Below the pieces are notes generated by a model that worked only from the letters and a program-made list of their open reading frames with translations, made no database searches and was not told the origin of the DNA. From assembly GCA_030610885.1 (NCBI GenBank), contig JAUWQW010000007.1, forward strand, positions 1-46,389: a DNA stretch of 46,389 nucleotides, given 5' to 3'. Positions 1 through 8,124 of this stretch are shown piece after piece. The position numbers and the translations under genes are program-made. How positions within the stretch are numbered: the stretch's first letter is position 1; every line of letters begins with the position of its first letter. The stretch is from Candidatus Aminicenantota bacterium (GTDB taxonomy: Bacteria > Acidobacteriota > Aminicenantia > UBA2199).

Positions 1-222
1 CGTATTATCCAATTTAATAAAAACGGCCAGTTTTTGTCAGATTCGGGAATAATATCTGCATCAGAAGTCTCAGGAAATCACTCAAATTTTCAATATAAAG
101 ATTTTCAATTTACGACCCATAGTGCCGCGATAAAAATCGAAATTCGCTTACAGTTAAACAGCCTGGATTCATGGGCAAGGGTATGGTTTGATTCACTTAG
201 ATTTAGGCTAAAGAATCCTTAA
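1..222 (+). CDS. C-terminal fragment of a protein ending in a beta-sandwich (carbohydrate-binding-like) domain
   Basis: The frame is open from base 1 to a TAA at 220-222, so this is the 3' end of a gene that starts outside the window. The last 73 residues are rich in alternating hydrophobic residues and end in WARVWFDSLRF. That resembles the closing strand (AxxWFDDVxL type) of CBM4/9-like jelly-roll domains, which often sit at the C-terminus of exported or membrane polysaccharide enzymes. The TTG at 34 lies inside this frame and is not preceded by a ribosome binding site, so I do not treat it as a start. A hairpin at 289-333 probably ends the transcript. The exact function cannot be read from the fragment. 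Confidence 0.55.
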   Translation, partial: RIIQFNKNGQFLSDSGIISASEVSGNHSNFQYKDFQFTTHSAAIKIEIRLQLNSLDSWARVWFDSLRFRLKNP

Positions 223-288
223 CCCTTAAGGGGGTGTCTATGTGTTGGATGCCAAAGGTAACTGCATTCCATTGATAAGAGAATAATG

Positions 289-333
289 TATATGACCCTC
301 TGTGGAAATTCCAATCACATAAAGGGTCATGTA
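289..333. terminator. Bidirectional hairpin terminator candidate
   Basis: TATATGACCCT (289-299) pairs with AGGGTCATGTA (323-333): 11 base pairs with one G-T wobble. A small inner palindrome, TGGAAATTCCA, lies in the loop. The hairpin sits between the convergent ends of the partial gene (stop at 222) and the radical SAM gene (stop at 350), with T-rich sequence on both sides. It could serve both strands. Confidence 0.5.
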
Positions 334-349
334 CCTCTTTTCTCTACTC

Positions 350-2035
350 TTACCCTTTCAATTTTTCTCCGAAAAAAAGTTGATAGATCTGAACTCCAAG
401 TTCACGGTTGTCTTTAATTTCCGGGTTCAGCGCAGAGGGGACAAATATTTTATCAGTTTCGATAATGAGAGAGAGCTTATCATCTTCTTCCATCATTTCA
501 GGAGTAATGACATATTCTTTAAAAAATTTTGCAGTGCCTGGGTTAAATTCATTAATGACTCTCTCTTTTATTTTTATGATAACTTTTTGATCTATGTGTG
601 CTTTTTTGTCAATTGAGCCGCGAATAATCAATAAAGCATTCCTCCTGGGATTTTCTAATATACAAACAGATTTTTTAGCTGTCCACCTCCAAGTTTGCCA
701 GTTAGGATCTTTAATATTTAAATTCGTTTCTGTTTTATACCAACCTTGGTCATAAGTAACTTCAAAAGGCTTTAAAATGTCAGACTTAATTTCTATTTTT
801 TTTGGAAACATAAATCTTTTAATGCCTGGGTTGAGATATTTCCAAACCTTTTTTTGAAGTGCATTTATTGTTATCCACCCTCTACTGGGACAATTTATAC
901 AATCTGGGTGTAAATCACCTGTAAGCAAGCCTCTTCTGAGTTCCTTAATCTGTGAGTTATTAAAAACTTCTGATAAAGATTGTCCTGTTCCCAATGAATA
1001 GATAGGTTTGTGCCAACAACAAGGTAAAATATCCTTATTTGCTTGAACCATTACAAACTCCCATGGGTCTAAACAATCTCGTGTTTGGCCTTCTTTCTTG
1101 GATGAAGAATATCTGTGTGGAGCAGATTCATCTTCTATAGATTCCATCTTTTCACTCTTTTTTTGTATATTTTTCTCTTCAATCTTCATTACTTCTTCAG
1201 AATTACTACTATTATGATTCACTTCTTGTAAACATTTTATTTTCTGCTCGAGAGTATCTAATAATCCTTGTTGGACATGATATTCTATATTAGAGTCTTT
1301 TAAAAATTTAAACGTTTCATTCAAAGATGCTTGAGCCTTTTGCAGCAAATCAACTGGCATCTCTGTAATGTGGGTTACATTCAGAGCCCCCTGTACATCT
1401 GGATACTTTGTTAAATTACAGAAATTAAAATGATTAACACCAAGTGCTTTGCCAAATGCAACATATTCCTTCAGATTAAAAATATTTTTATCAGATACAA
1501 CACAACTAAGGGAAATGCTTGGAGTTTTTCGACCTACTTTAATCATAATAGCACGAAGCCTCAATATATTAAGACATATTATTTTTAAATCAGCGCCACG
1601 CCTCAACTCTCCAAACAGTTCTGGATCATTTGTGTCGCAGCTAATCTCAATACTTTTAAATCTTGAAAGGGTTTTAAGCTCTTCTTGAGAGAACTCTTTA
1701 GCAAAATTAGATATAATATGGAGGTGCATTCCTGCATCTAACATTTTGTTACATAATAGGTTCCAATTTTTGTATATTGTTGTTTCTCCATGTCCACTCA
1801 CAGTTACAACTTTAACATTTCTAGATTTTAATGATTCAATAATACTCTCCATTGTTTCTATATCAAGATCAACTCCTTTGTAGTTAGGTTGGCTGACATA
1901 GCAAAACACGCATTTTAGATTACACCTGGATGTAAATTCAATATGAGCAATTTTTGTTCTTGGTGATTCCAATAAATTTGTGGGTTTTGTTTGTTCCAGT
2001 TTTGAAAAATTTTTTATCCTTTCAATTATATTCAT
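350..2035 (-). CDS. Radical SAM protein with SPASM-type second cluster domain and C-terminal beta domain
   Basis: 561 residues. The radical SAM cluster motif CNLKCVFC (C38, C42, C45) binds the 4Fe-4S cluster that cleaves S-adenosylmethionine. A second cysteine set, C321, the pair C339-C340, then C379 and C382, has SPASM/Twitch spacing and should bind an auxiliary cluster. Between them lies a charged linker (about 270-320). Residues about 425-561 form a separate, probably beta-rich domain containing WRWTAKKS and DNRELGVQ; I have the impression that similar modules occur on glycosyltransferases and methyltransferases of surface-polysaccharide loci. The substrate is unknown; peptide or sugar modification are both possible. 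A sigma-70-type promoter lies just upstream, and the neighbouring partial gene also looks polysaccharide-related. Confidence 0.8.
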   Translation of the reverse strand: MNIIERIKNFSKLEQTKPTNLLESPRTKIAHIEFTSRCNLKCVFCYVSQPNYKGVDLDIETMESIIESLKSRNVKVVTVSGHGETTIYKNWNLLCNKMLDAGMHLHIISNFAKEFSQEELKTLSRFKSIEISCDTNDPELFGELRRGADLKIICLNILRLRAIMIKVGRKTPSISLSCVVSDKNIFNLKEYVAFGKALGVNHFNFCNLTKYPDVQGALNVTHITEMPVDLLQKAQASLNETFKFLKDSNIEYHVQQGLLDTLEQKIKCLQEVNHNSSNSEEVMKIEEKNIQKKSEKMESIEDESAPHRYSSSKKEGQTRDCLDPWEFVMVQANKDILPCCWHKPIYSLGTGQSLSEVFNNSQIKELRRGLLTGDLHPDCINCPSRGWITINALQKKVWKYLNPGIKRFMFPKKIEIKSDILKPFEVTYDQGWYKTETNLNIKDPNWQTWRWTAKKSVCILENPRRNALLIIRGSIDKKAHIDQKVIIKIKERVINEFNPGTAKFFKEYVITPEMMEEDDKLSLIIETDKIFVPSALNPEIKDNRELGVQIYQLFFGEKLKG

Positions 2036-2076
2036 ATAGATTTCCTTATATAATTTTGTATCCTTTTATAAATTTT

Positions 2077-2105
2077 ATTCTACAATAAGTATTTGTATAG
2101 GTCAA
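2077..2105 (-). promoter_or_regulatory. Sigma-70-type promoter for the radical SAM gene
   Basis: On the minus strand TTGACC (2105-2100) is followed after exactly 17 bases by TAGAAT (2082-2077). The ATG at 2035 is about 35 bases downstream of the expected start point, with a weak AAGGA ribosome binding site before it. Confidence 0.6.
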
Positions 2106-2154
2106 GCACAGTAAACAATGGGAGGCAGGTCTTGAAATACGACCTTTTGTCATT

Positions 2155-2307
2155 TTAGCTCTTCTTTGCTTTTTCAATTCTTTTTATTACTCTGCTTATT
2201 GTTGTATAATGAACTCTTAAGTATTCAGATATCTCTTTCATCGTATAACCATTTTCAATACAAATTTGAACTTTACAAATAGAAATGTTTGGAAAAGTAA
2301 TTAAATA
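2155..2307 (-). pseudogene. Remnant of a REP-associated tyrosine transposase (TnpA_REP/RayT-like), C-terminus only
   Basis: A 50-codon minus-strand frame between two stops ends in a helix-turn-helix tail containing NGYTMKEISEYLRVHYTTIS followed by RVIKRIEKAKKS. This is the typical C-terminus of REP-associated IS200-like transposases (GYT..EIA.YLGLHYSTVSRIIKR). The catalytic Y1 domain with the HUH motif is absent and a stop lies immediately upstream, so it is a decayed fragment with no start codon or ribosome binding site. The sequence next to it (from 2313) may be further transposon debris, but this was not confirmed. Confidence 0.65.
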
Positions 2308-2384
2308 TTAATAGTGTCCGAAATTTCATACAATCGGGTAAACCTTTATCAGATCTTATTATAGAGCGTTTTTTTAAAAATCTA

Positions 2385-2402
2385 TGTATGGAAAACCATA
2401 CA
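2385..2402 (+). promoter_or_regulatory. Dyad TGTATGG-AAAA-CCATACA, candidate enhancer site
   Basis: A perfect 7-bp inverted repeat with a 4-base spacer lies about 120-135 bases upstream of the sigma-54 promoter at 2521-2536. An additional half-site (CATACAA) lies near 2328. The position fits an upstream activating sequence for an NtrC-type activator. No T-tract follows it, so a terminator is less likely. Which activator binds is unknown. Confidence 0.4.
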
Positions 2403-2520
2403 ATAACCTAAAAGCTAAATTAAAACCAATATAAAATTAAAATAAAAAAATAATAAAAATCTCTTTCATATTCGATGTCTTGGACAATATTTTAGTTATA
2501 GTTATCATTTTCACTAAAAA

Positions 2521-2536
2521 TGGCACAATTATTGCA
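2521..2536 (+). promoter_or_regulatory. Sigma-54 (RpoN) promoter, TGGCAC-N5-TTGCA
   Basis: TGGCAC (2521-2526), AATTA, TTGCA (2532-2536) match the -24/-12 consensus at all conserved positions, with the GG and GC pairs exactly 10 bases apart. The expected start point is near 2547, leaving about 25 bases of leader containing AGGAGG before the ATG at 2573. Two NtrC-type sigma-54 activators are encoded in this window. Confidence 0.8.
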
Positions 2537-2572
2537 TGCTATAAATATACTAAAACTTATAGGAGGTTTTAA

Positions 2573-2893
2573 ATGAAAGCTTTATCAAAGCTATTTACAT
2601 TATTGTTAGTTGTTGTTATGATTGGTTCTCTCACAACTTCTATTTATTCACAGGAAGAGGAAGAACTTAAAACTATTTCTGGAATAGTAAAAGCAGTTGA
2701 TGTAAAAAACAATTCCATAACTGTAAATGAAGATGGTACTAAGATTGACCTTAATTTTACTGTTACTGAAGAGACCATAATTAAAAAGGGAGACAAAAAA
2801 ATCGAATTAGCAGATCTACAAGAAAATGATGCTGTGGATGTTAAATTTATTGACAGCACAGAAGTAAAATTTATTATTGTTAAAACAAAGTAA
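2573..2893 (+). CDS. Small exported beta-rich protein (DUF5666/OB-like), sigma-54 controlled
   Basis: 106 residues. A signal peptide (MKALSKLFTLLLVVVMIG then an S/T-rich stretch and cleavage near SIYSQ) precedes EEEELKTISGIVKAVDVKNN and repeated short beta strands. The pattern SGxVxxVDxxxNSITV with a later AVDVKF resembles the small OB-like domains annotated DUF5666. It acts outside the cytoplasmic membrane; the function is unknown. AGGAGG lies 6 bases before the ATG. It is a single-gene unit, with the sigma-54 promoter at 2521-2536 and a strong terminator at 2946-3003. This layout suggests abundant expression on demand, for example under stress or nutrient change. That is inference. Confidence 0.7.
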   Translation: MKALSKLFTLLLVVVMIGSLTTSIYSQEEEELKTISGIVKAVDVKNNSITVNEDGTKIDLNFTVTEETIIKKGDKKIELADLQENDAVDVKFIDSTEVKFIIVKTK

Positions 2894-2945
2894 ATAAAAC
2901 TAACCTGAGTATATCTAATATATCATTCTATACTTCCTTAGTGTG

Positions 2946-3003
2946 GCATCTCGTTGGACGCACTTTATTACAAAGAGCATTCAACGAGATGCTTTCTTTT
3001 TTT
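2946..3003 (+). terminator. Rho-independent terminator
   Basis: GCATCTCGTTG (2946-2956) pairs perfectly with CAACGAGATGC (2982-2992), followed by TTTCTTTTTTT. The 25-base loop is longer than usual. It ends the small exported gene and isolates it from the pyr operon. Confidence 0.85.
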
Positions 3004-3135
3004 ATAAATAAAATAATCCAAATTATCTAAGATCAAAAACAAAAAATAAAAACTTAACCTCATTTAATATCATTCAATTATTTGAATCTTTCAATCAACT
3101 CATTTTTATCAAACAGTTTCTAAAAAGGGAATTTA

Positions 3136-3164
3136 TTGACAAATATAAACTAAAATGCTATTTA
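3136..3164 (+). promoter_or_regulatory. Sigma-70 promoter of the pyr operon
   Basis: TTGACA (3136-3141), 17-base spacer, TATTTA (3159-3164) with a preceding TGC. The start point should be near 3171, giving a leader of only about 20 bases that contains the GGAGG site of pyrR. There is no room for the antiterminator/terminator leader through which PyrR acts in Bacillus. Confidence 0.7.
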
Positions 3165-3190
3165 TTTGATTTAGTAAATCGGAGGTGTTA

Positions 3191-3742
3191 ATGGAGGAAA
3201 AAATAAAAGCTAAAATAATGGATGGAGAAAAAATGAATAGAGCATTTTCAAGAATTGCAATGGAAATTCTTGAAAAAAATAAGAACGTAGATAAATTGGT
3301 TTTAATTGGAATTCAAACAAAAGGAGTCTATGTAGCAAAAAGAATTAAGAGTTTAATAAAAGAAATGGAAGGAATTGATTTACCTTTAGGAATTTTAGAC
3401 ATTACACTTTTTAGAGATGACCTTCATAAACAGGAACAACCACCTTTAATTAAAAAAACAGAAATAAATTTTTCAGTTGAAGACAATGATATCATTTTAA
3501 TTGATGATGTAATATTTACTGGAAGAACAATTAGAGCTGCAATGGATTCCATTTTTGAACTTGGAAGACCTGCAAGTATACAATTAGCAGTTTTTATTGA
3601 CAGAGGTCATAGAGAATTACCAATATGTCCAGATTTCAAAGGTAAATATGTCCCAACATCAAGAATAGAGAGGGTAAATGTAATGTTAAAAGAAATAGAA
3701 AAAAAAGATCAAGTATTGATTATGGAACCCGAGAGGTTTTAA
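3191..3742 (+). CDS. pyrR: PyrR: pyrimidine operon regulator / uracil phosphoribosyltransferase
   Basis: 183 residues from the ATG at 3191, which has GGAGG (3181-3185) at good spacing; the in-frame GTG at 3185 would overlap that site. The type I phosphoribosyltransferase PRPP loop IILIDDVIFTGRTIRAA is intact, and TLFRDDL, SVEDNDIILIDDV and the C-terminal SRIERVNV match PyrR. The family converts uracil and PRPP to UMP, and in Firmicutes also binds pyr leader RNA. Here pyrB follows directly (stop 3742, ATG 3743). Because the leader is very short, RNA control would have to be translational, or the protein may act only as a salvage enzyme. Confidence 0.92.
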   Translation: MEEKIKAKIMDGEKMNRAFSRIAMEILEKNKNVDKLVLIGIQTKGVYVAKRIKSLIKEMEGIDLPLGILDITLFRDDLHKQEQPPLIKKTEINFSVEDNDIILIDDVIFTGRTIRAAMDSIFELGRPASIQLAVFIDRGHRELPICPDFKGKYVPTSRIERVNVMLKEIEKKDQVLIMEPERF

Positions 3743-4687
3743 ATGAAAGAAACAATTTTTAAACAAAAACATCTATTAAGTATTGAAGATTTAAGCACTG
3801 AAGAAATTGATTTGATCCTTGAAATTGCAGAATCCTTTGTTGAAGTTTCAACAAGAAATATAAAAAAATTTCCAGCTTTAAAAGGTAAAACAGTTGTTAA
3901 TCTTTTCTTTGAAAATTCAACAAGAACACGAAGCTCATTTGAAATAGCTGCAAAGAGATTAAGTGCAGACTTGATAAATTTTAGCGCTTCAATTTCCAGC
4001 CTTAAAAAGGGCGAATCATTAAGGGATACAGTTTTAACTTTAGAAGCAATGAACCCCCATATAATCGTAATAAGACACTCTGCTTCAGGTTCTCCAAAGT
4101 ACCTCACAACATTTGCTCGTTCATCTATAATAAATGCCGGGGATGGTTTCCATGAGCATCCAACTCAAGCATTGCTTGATGCATTAACAATAAAGCAAAA
4201 ATTCAATACTTTAAGGGGCCTAAAAATCTCAATAATAGGAGACATACTCCATTCAAGAGTTGCTCGTTCAAACATAATTCTTCATCACAAAATGGGAAAT
4301 GAAATTTCATTAATAGGACCTCCATCATTAGTTCCAAAAGAATTCGAACAAATGGGAGCAAAAGTTTATTATAACCTGAAAGAGGGTGTAAAAAATTCTG
4401 ATATTGTTATGATGTTAAGAGTACAGGAAGAAAGAGGAGCAGGAAATTACTTCCCATCAATAAGAGAATATAGAAAATTATTTGAGATAAACCAGGAAAC
4501 ATTTTCTCTTGCAAAAGAATCTGCAATACTAATGCATCCAGGTCCCCTTAATAGAGATGTAGAAATAGAAACATCTCTTGCTGACTCTGATAAATCAGTG
4601 ATCTTACAACAGGTAACAAATGGTATTGCAGTTAGAATGGCTGTTTTATATCTGTTAAAAGGAGAAAGAAATGAAATTATTAATTAA
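3743..4687 (+). CDS. pyrB: Aspartate carbamoyltransferase catalytic subunit
   Basis: 314 residues, the usual catalytic-chain length. It joins carbamoyl phosphate to aspartate, the committed step of pyrimidine synthesis. The carbamoyl phosphate site STRTR (59-63, within ENSTRTRSSFE), the KKGES loop near 88-92, HPTQALLD (139-146) and HPGPLNRDVEI are present. It starts directly after the pyrR stop and overlaps pyrC by 17 bases, implying coupled translation. No regulatory chain (pyrI) lies nearby, so the enzyme is probably a trimer or pairs with the dihydroorotase as in class A enzymes. Confidence 0.95.
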   Translation: MKETIFKQKHLLSIEDLSTEEIDLILEIAESFVEVSTRNIKKFPALKGKTVVNLFFENSTRTRSSFEIAAKRLSADLINFSASISSLKKGESLRDTVLTLEAMNPHIIVIRHSASGSPKYLTTFARSSIINAGDGFHEHPTQALLDALTIKQKFNTLRGLKISIIGDILHSRVARSNIILHHKMGNEISLIGPPSLVPKEFEQMGAKVYYNLKEGVKNSDIVMMLRVQEERGAGNYFPSIREYRKLFEINQETFSLAKESAILMHPGPLNRDVEIETSLADSDKSVILQQVTNGIAVRMAVLYLLKGERNEIIN

Positions 4688-5954
4688 AAATGGACGTTTA
4701 ATAGACCCTGCAACAGGAACAGACAATACATATGATATTTTAATTGATAATAAAAAGATAAAAGAGATCTCATCATTAATAAAAAAGACTCCATCAATAA
4801 AAACAATAGATGCTGGCGGACTTGTTATTAGCCCTGGATTTATTGACATGCATGTACATTTAAGAGAACCTGGCTTTGAGAATAAAGAAACAATTGAGAC
4901 TGGTTCTAAAGCTGCTGCTCATGGAGGATTTACTTCTATTGCATGCATGGCAAATACATTACCTGTAAATGATAATAGAACTGTTACTGAATATATTATT
5001 GCAAGATCAAAAGAAGCCGGAATTGTAAACATTTTCCCAATTGCAGCAATTTCAATGAATCTTGAAGGTAAAAATATAACCCAGATGGATGATCTTGTTG
5101 AAGGAGGCGCTGTTGGTTTTTCAGATGATGGCAAATGTATAATGAGCGCTGATTTAATAAGAAAATCACTTGAATACACAAAAATGCTTGATGTACCAAT
5201 AATAGAACATCCCGAAGACCATTCAATTTCAGGTGATGGACAGGTAAATGAAGGATTCATCTCATATAAGTATGGATTAAGAGGAATCTTAAATGCAGCA
5301 GAAGAAGTAATTGTAGCAAGAGATATCATACTTCAAGAAAGAATTAAATCAAAATTACATCTTGCTCATATTTCTACTTTTGGATCCATTGATCTTATAA
5401 AGAATGCAAAAAAGAAAAAAATCAAAGTTACTGCTGATGCAACTCCTCATCACCTTCTTTTAAATGAAGAACTTATAACAACATATGATACAGTTTATAA
5501 AGTTAAACCTCCATTAAGAACCGAACGAGATAGGCTTGCATTGATAAGAGGGCTCCAGGATGGAACAATAGACTGTATTATTTCTGATCACGCCCCTCAC
5601 ACAAGAGATGAAAAGGATAAAGAATTTGAATTTGTGCCATTTGGTGTGATTGGATTGGAAACATCTTTCTCTGTAATATATGACAGACTTGTAAGATCAA
5701 AAGTCATAAATTTGAAAAGACTAATAGAATTGTTCTCAACAAATCCTGCAAAAATTCTTAATCTAAAAACCAGAGGAATGGTAAAACCAGGACTTCCAGC
5801 AGATTTGACAATACTAAATTTGAATAAAAGATTTAAAATAGATGAAAATGACTTTTTATCTAAAGCCAACAATTCTCCATTTATAGGCTGGAAAGGTCAA
5901 GGAGTTATTGAATATACAATAGTTAATGGAAAGATTGTTTATAAGAGATCTTAA
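4671..5954 (+). CDS. pyrC: Dihydroorotase (class I, PyrC-type amidohydrolase)
   Basis: 427 residues. It cyclises carbamoyl aspartate to dihydroorotate. The metal motif HVHLREPG (H61, H63) is present, followed by GFTSIACMANTLPVND, EHPEDHS, LAHIST, ATPHH and SDHAPH, all in the order of long-form class I dihydroorotases. The start overlaps the end of pyrB by 17 bases. The AAGGAGA before the ATG is a good ribosome binding site. The transcript probably continues into the transporter and coaX behind it. Confidence 0.94.
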   Translation: MKLLIKNGRLIDPATGTDNTYDILIDNKKIKEISSLIKKTPSIKTIDAGGLVISPGFIDMHVHLREPGFENKETIETGSKAAAHGGFTSIACMANTLPVNDNRTVTEYIIARSKEAGIVNIFPIAAISMNLEGKNITQMDDLVEGGAVGFSDDGKCIMSADLIRKSLEYTKMLDVPIIEHPEDHSISGDGQVNEGFISYKYGLRGILNAAEEVIVARDIILQERIKSKLHLAHISTFGSIDLIKNAKKKKIKVTADATPHHLLLNEELITTYDTVYKVKPPLRTERDRLALIRGLQDGTIDCIISDHAPHTRDEKDKEFEFVPFGVIGLETSFSVIYDRLVRSKVINLKRLIELFSTNPAKILNLKTRGMVKPGLPADLTILNLNKRFKIDENDFLSKANNSPFIGWKGQGVIEYTIVNGKIVYKRS

Positions 5955-6007
5955 TTTAATCTATAAAAGGATCATAGAGTATCTGTTTTATTATAAAGGG
6001 AGATTTC

Positions 6008-7330
6008 ATGACTGAAACAAATAGAGTTTATCCATTTTTTCACCCTGCAGCAAAAGGATTTAGATTCACAATTCTTGCTTTTGTTAGCATGCTCACTTTA
6101 GGAACATATTTTGCCTATGATATTGTTGCAGGTATTGCTGACAGTTTAATGAAAAATATGGGAGCAAGTGAAAGCAACATTGGGGCTATGTACAGCATGT
6201 ACAGTGTTGCTGCTATTATTGCTGTTTTTATAGCTGGATTCCTGATTGATATTCTTGGTACAAGAAAGGCAAGCATGATTTTCTCAATTACTGTGGTAAT
6301 TGGAGCTGCTATTGTGGCGTTTTCTGCATCTACAAACAATCTCACAATACTATATATTGGAAGATTTATTTTCGGTGCTGGATCTGAGCCATTAGTTGTA
6401 GCTCAAAGTTCAATTCTCGCCAGATGGTTTAAAGGAAAAGAATTGGCTCTTTCATTTGGAATAGCTCTCACTGTTAGTAGACTTGGTACTCTATTTGCTC
6501 TAAATACAGGCGAACTTATATCAACAAACTATGGTGGGCCATTTTATGCTCTTTTAGCAGCTATGTTTATGTGCATTCTTTCACTTCTTGCAAATATAGT
6601 ATATGTTGGTATGGATAGAAAAGGAGAGAGAATACTTAACTTAAAAAAAGTTGCTTCTGAAGATAAGGTTGTTTTAAAAGATATAAAATATTTTAAATCA
6701 AGTTTCTGGTATGTCACAATACTGTGTGTTACATTTTATTCTGCAATCTTTCCATTTACTGCATTATCATTAAAATTCTTTAATGAAAAATGGGGAGTTC
6801 CTCTTGTTATTGAAAGTACTGGCGGGTTTTTGTATAAAATATTTGAAAATTTCTTACATATGTTCAATACTGCTGGAGGTATTGCTTCAATAATTATCTT
6901 TACCTCAATGATGTTTGCGCCATTTGCTGGAAAATTTGTTGATAAAATAGGAAAACGAGCAACTTTAATGATATTCGGGTCATTGCTCATGATTCCAAGC
7001 CATTTATTAATGGGTATTACCAAAATTTACCCTGTAATACCAATGATCTGCTTAGGAGCAGCCTTTGTTCTTGTACCAGCATCAATGTGGCCTTCGATTC
7101 CCCTGGTTGTTAAAAAAGGGAGGGTTGGTACTGCATTTGGTGTAATGACTGCTATTCAAAATATTGGTCTGATGACATTTCCAATCTTAAATGGAAAATT
7201 AAGAATGTTAACAGGCTCATACACAGCAAGCCAGATAATGTTCGCCTCCCTTGGTGTAATAGGTTTAATCTTTGCTATTCTCTTAAGGAGAGCTGATAAA
7301 AAAACAGGAAGTACTTTGGAAAAACCTTAA
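6008..7330 (+). CDS. MFS transporter, MFSD1-like
   Basis: 440 residues with about 12 hydrophobic segments. The MFS loop 2-3 signature is present (GFLIDILGTRKAS) and repeated in the second half (GKFVDKIGKRAT). The stretch GRFIFGAGSEPLVVAQ followed by WFKGKELALSFGI closely follows the eukaryotic MFSD1 family, recently described as lysosomal dipeptide exporters, and their bacterial relatives. I infer transport of a small organic solute, possibly peptides, but the substrate is not readable. It lies 53 bases after pyrC and 18 bases before coaX, in the same direction, with GGGAG before the ATG. A pyrimidine-related substrate is an alternative suggested by position only. Confidence 0.8.
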   Translation: MTETNRVYPFFHPAAKGFRFTILAFVSMLTLGTYFAYDIVAGIADSLMKNMGASESNIGAMYSMYSVAAIIAVFIAGFLIDILGTRKASMIFSITVVIGAAIVAFSASTNNLTILYIGRFIFGAGSEPLVVAQSSILARWFKGKELALSFGIALTVSRLGTLFALNTGELISTNYGGPFYALLAAMFMCILSLLANIVYVGMDRKGERILNLKKVASEDKVVLKDIKYFKSSFWYVTILCVTFYSAIFPFTALSLKFFNEKWGVPLVIESTGGFLYKIFENFLHMFNTAGGIASIIIFTSMMFAPFAGKFVDKIGKRATLMIFGSLLMIPSHLLMGITKIYPVIPMICLGAAFVLVPASMWPSIPLVVKKGRVGTAFGVMTAIQNIGLMTFPILNGKLRMLTGSYTASQIMFASLGVIGLIFAILLRRADKKTGSTLEKP

Positions 7331-7348
7331 AATATTAAGGAGATAATA

Positions 7349-8101
7349 ATGCTATTAACAATTGATGTAGGAAATACATGCACAGGAGCTGCGGTTTTTG
7401 ATAAAAAAAATATTATTTTTAAAAATAAGCTTTCAACACCTATTGAAATTTCCGAAAGATTCCTGAAAAACCTGATAAAATCTGAATATAGAGATAAAAT
7501 AAATAAGATTATTATCTCCTCTGTTGTACCTCTTATAGACAAATCTCTATCAATATCTATTGAAAAGTTATTTGAAAAGGGAGCCTTTTTTATAGATTTT
7601 AAAACAGATACAGGAATAAAATTAAAAATAGACAATCCTGAAGAGATGGGAGCAGACAGAATTGCAGACTCAGTCGGAGCCCTATATTTTTTTAAACCCC
7701 CTTTTATTATAATTGATTCAGGAACTGCAACAACATTTGATATAATTAATGAAAATTATGAATATATTGGAGGTTCAATATTCCCGGGAATTGATATTTC
7801 AATTAAAAGCCTTGCAAATAATACTGCGAAATTGAATAAAATAAATTTTAAAATTCCTGATTCTATTATTGGAACAAACACAGAAGATAGTATAAAAGCT
7901 GGAATATTTTACAGTTATATTGGAGGTTTGAGCTTTATGATAGATGAATATAAAAAGATTATTGGAAATAAAGCAAAGGTTATTGTTACAGGTGGATTGA
8001 TAAAATACTTTAAACATAGAATTAAAGAAATCGATCTATATGAACCGGACCTGATATATTATGGGCTAAATATAATAAATGAAAGGATATCAAAACAATA
8101 A
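7349..8101 (+). CDS. coaX: Type III pantothenate kinase
   Basis: 250 residues, typical for CoaX. It phosphorylates pantothenate in the first step of coenzyme A synthesis. The ASKHA phosphate-1 motif IDVGNT (D6, N9) is at the N-terminus; GADRIADSVGA, IIDSGTATTFDII and the IFPGID motif follow. AAGGAG lies 7 bases before the ATG. It is probably co-transcribed with the pyr genes and the transporter upstream. Confidence 0.93.
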   Translation: MLLTIDVGNTCTGAAVFDKKNIIFKNKLSTPIEISERFLKNLIKSEYRDKINKIIISSVVPLIDKSLSISIEKLFEKGAFFIDFKTDTGIKLKIDNPEEMGADRIADSVGALYFFKPPFIIIDSGTATTFDIINENYEYIGGSIFPGIDISIKSLANNTAKLNKINFKIPDSIIGTNTEDSIKAGIFYSYIGGLSFMIDEYKKIIGNKAKVIVTGGLIKYFKHRIKEIDLYEPDLIYYGLNIINERISKQ

Positions 8102-8124
8102 TGCTTCTAACTCTGTGCTTATAA

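Noticed and set aside
240-275. Eleven-codon frame starting ATGTGTTGG
   Set aside because: Too short to support, and it lies next to the terminator hairpin.
1449-1688. Plus-strand open frame of 79 codons
   Set aside because: It lies wholly within the radical SAM gene on the other strand, has no ribosome binding site and encodes no recognisable domain.
4947-4962. TGGCAAATACATTACC in pyrC as a sigma-54 promoter
   Set aside because: The -12 GC is missing (TTAC) and it lies within a coding region.
4919-5329. Minus-strand open frame of 136 codons inside pyrC
   Set aside because: It is the antisense shadow of a strongly conserved gene, and its composition follows the codon pattern of pyrC.
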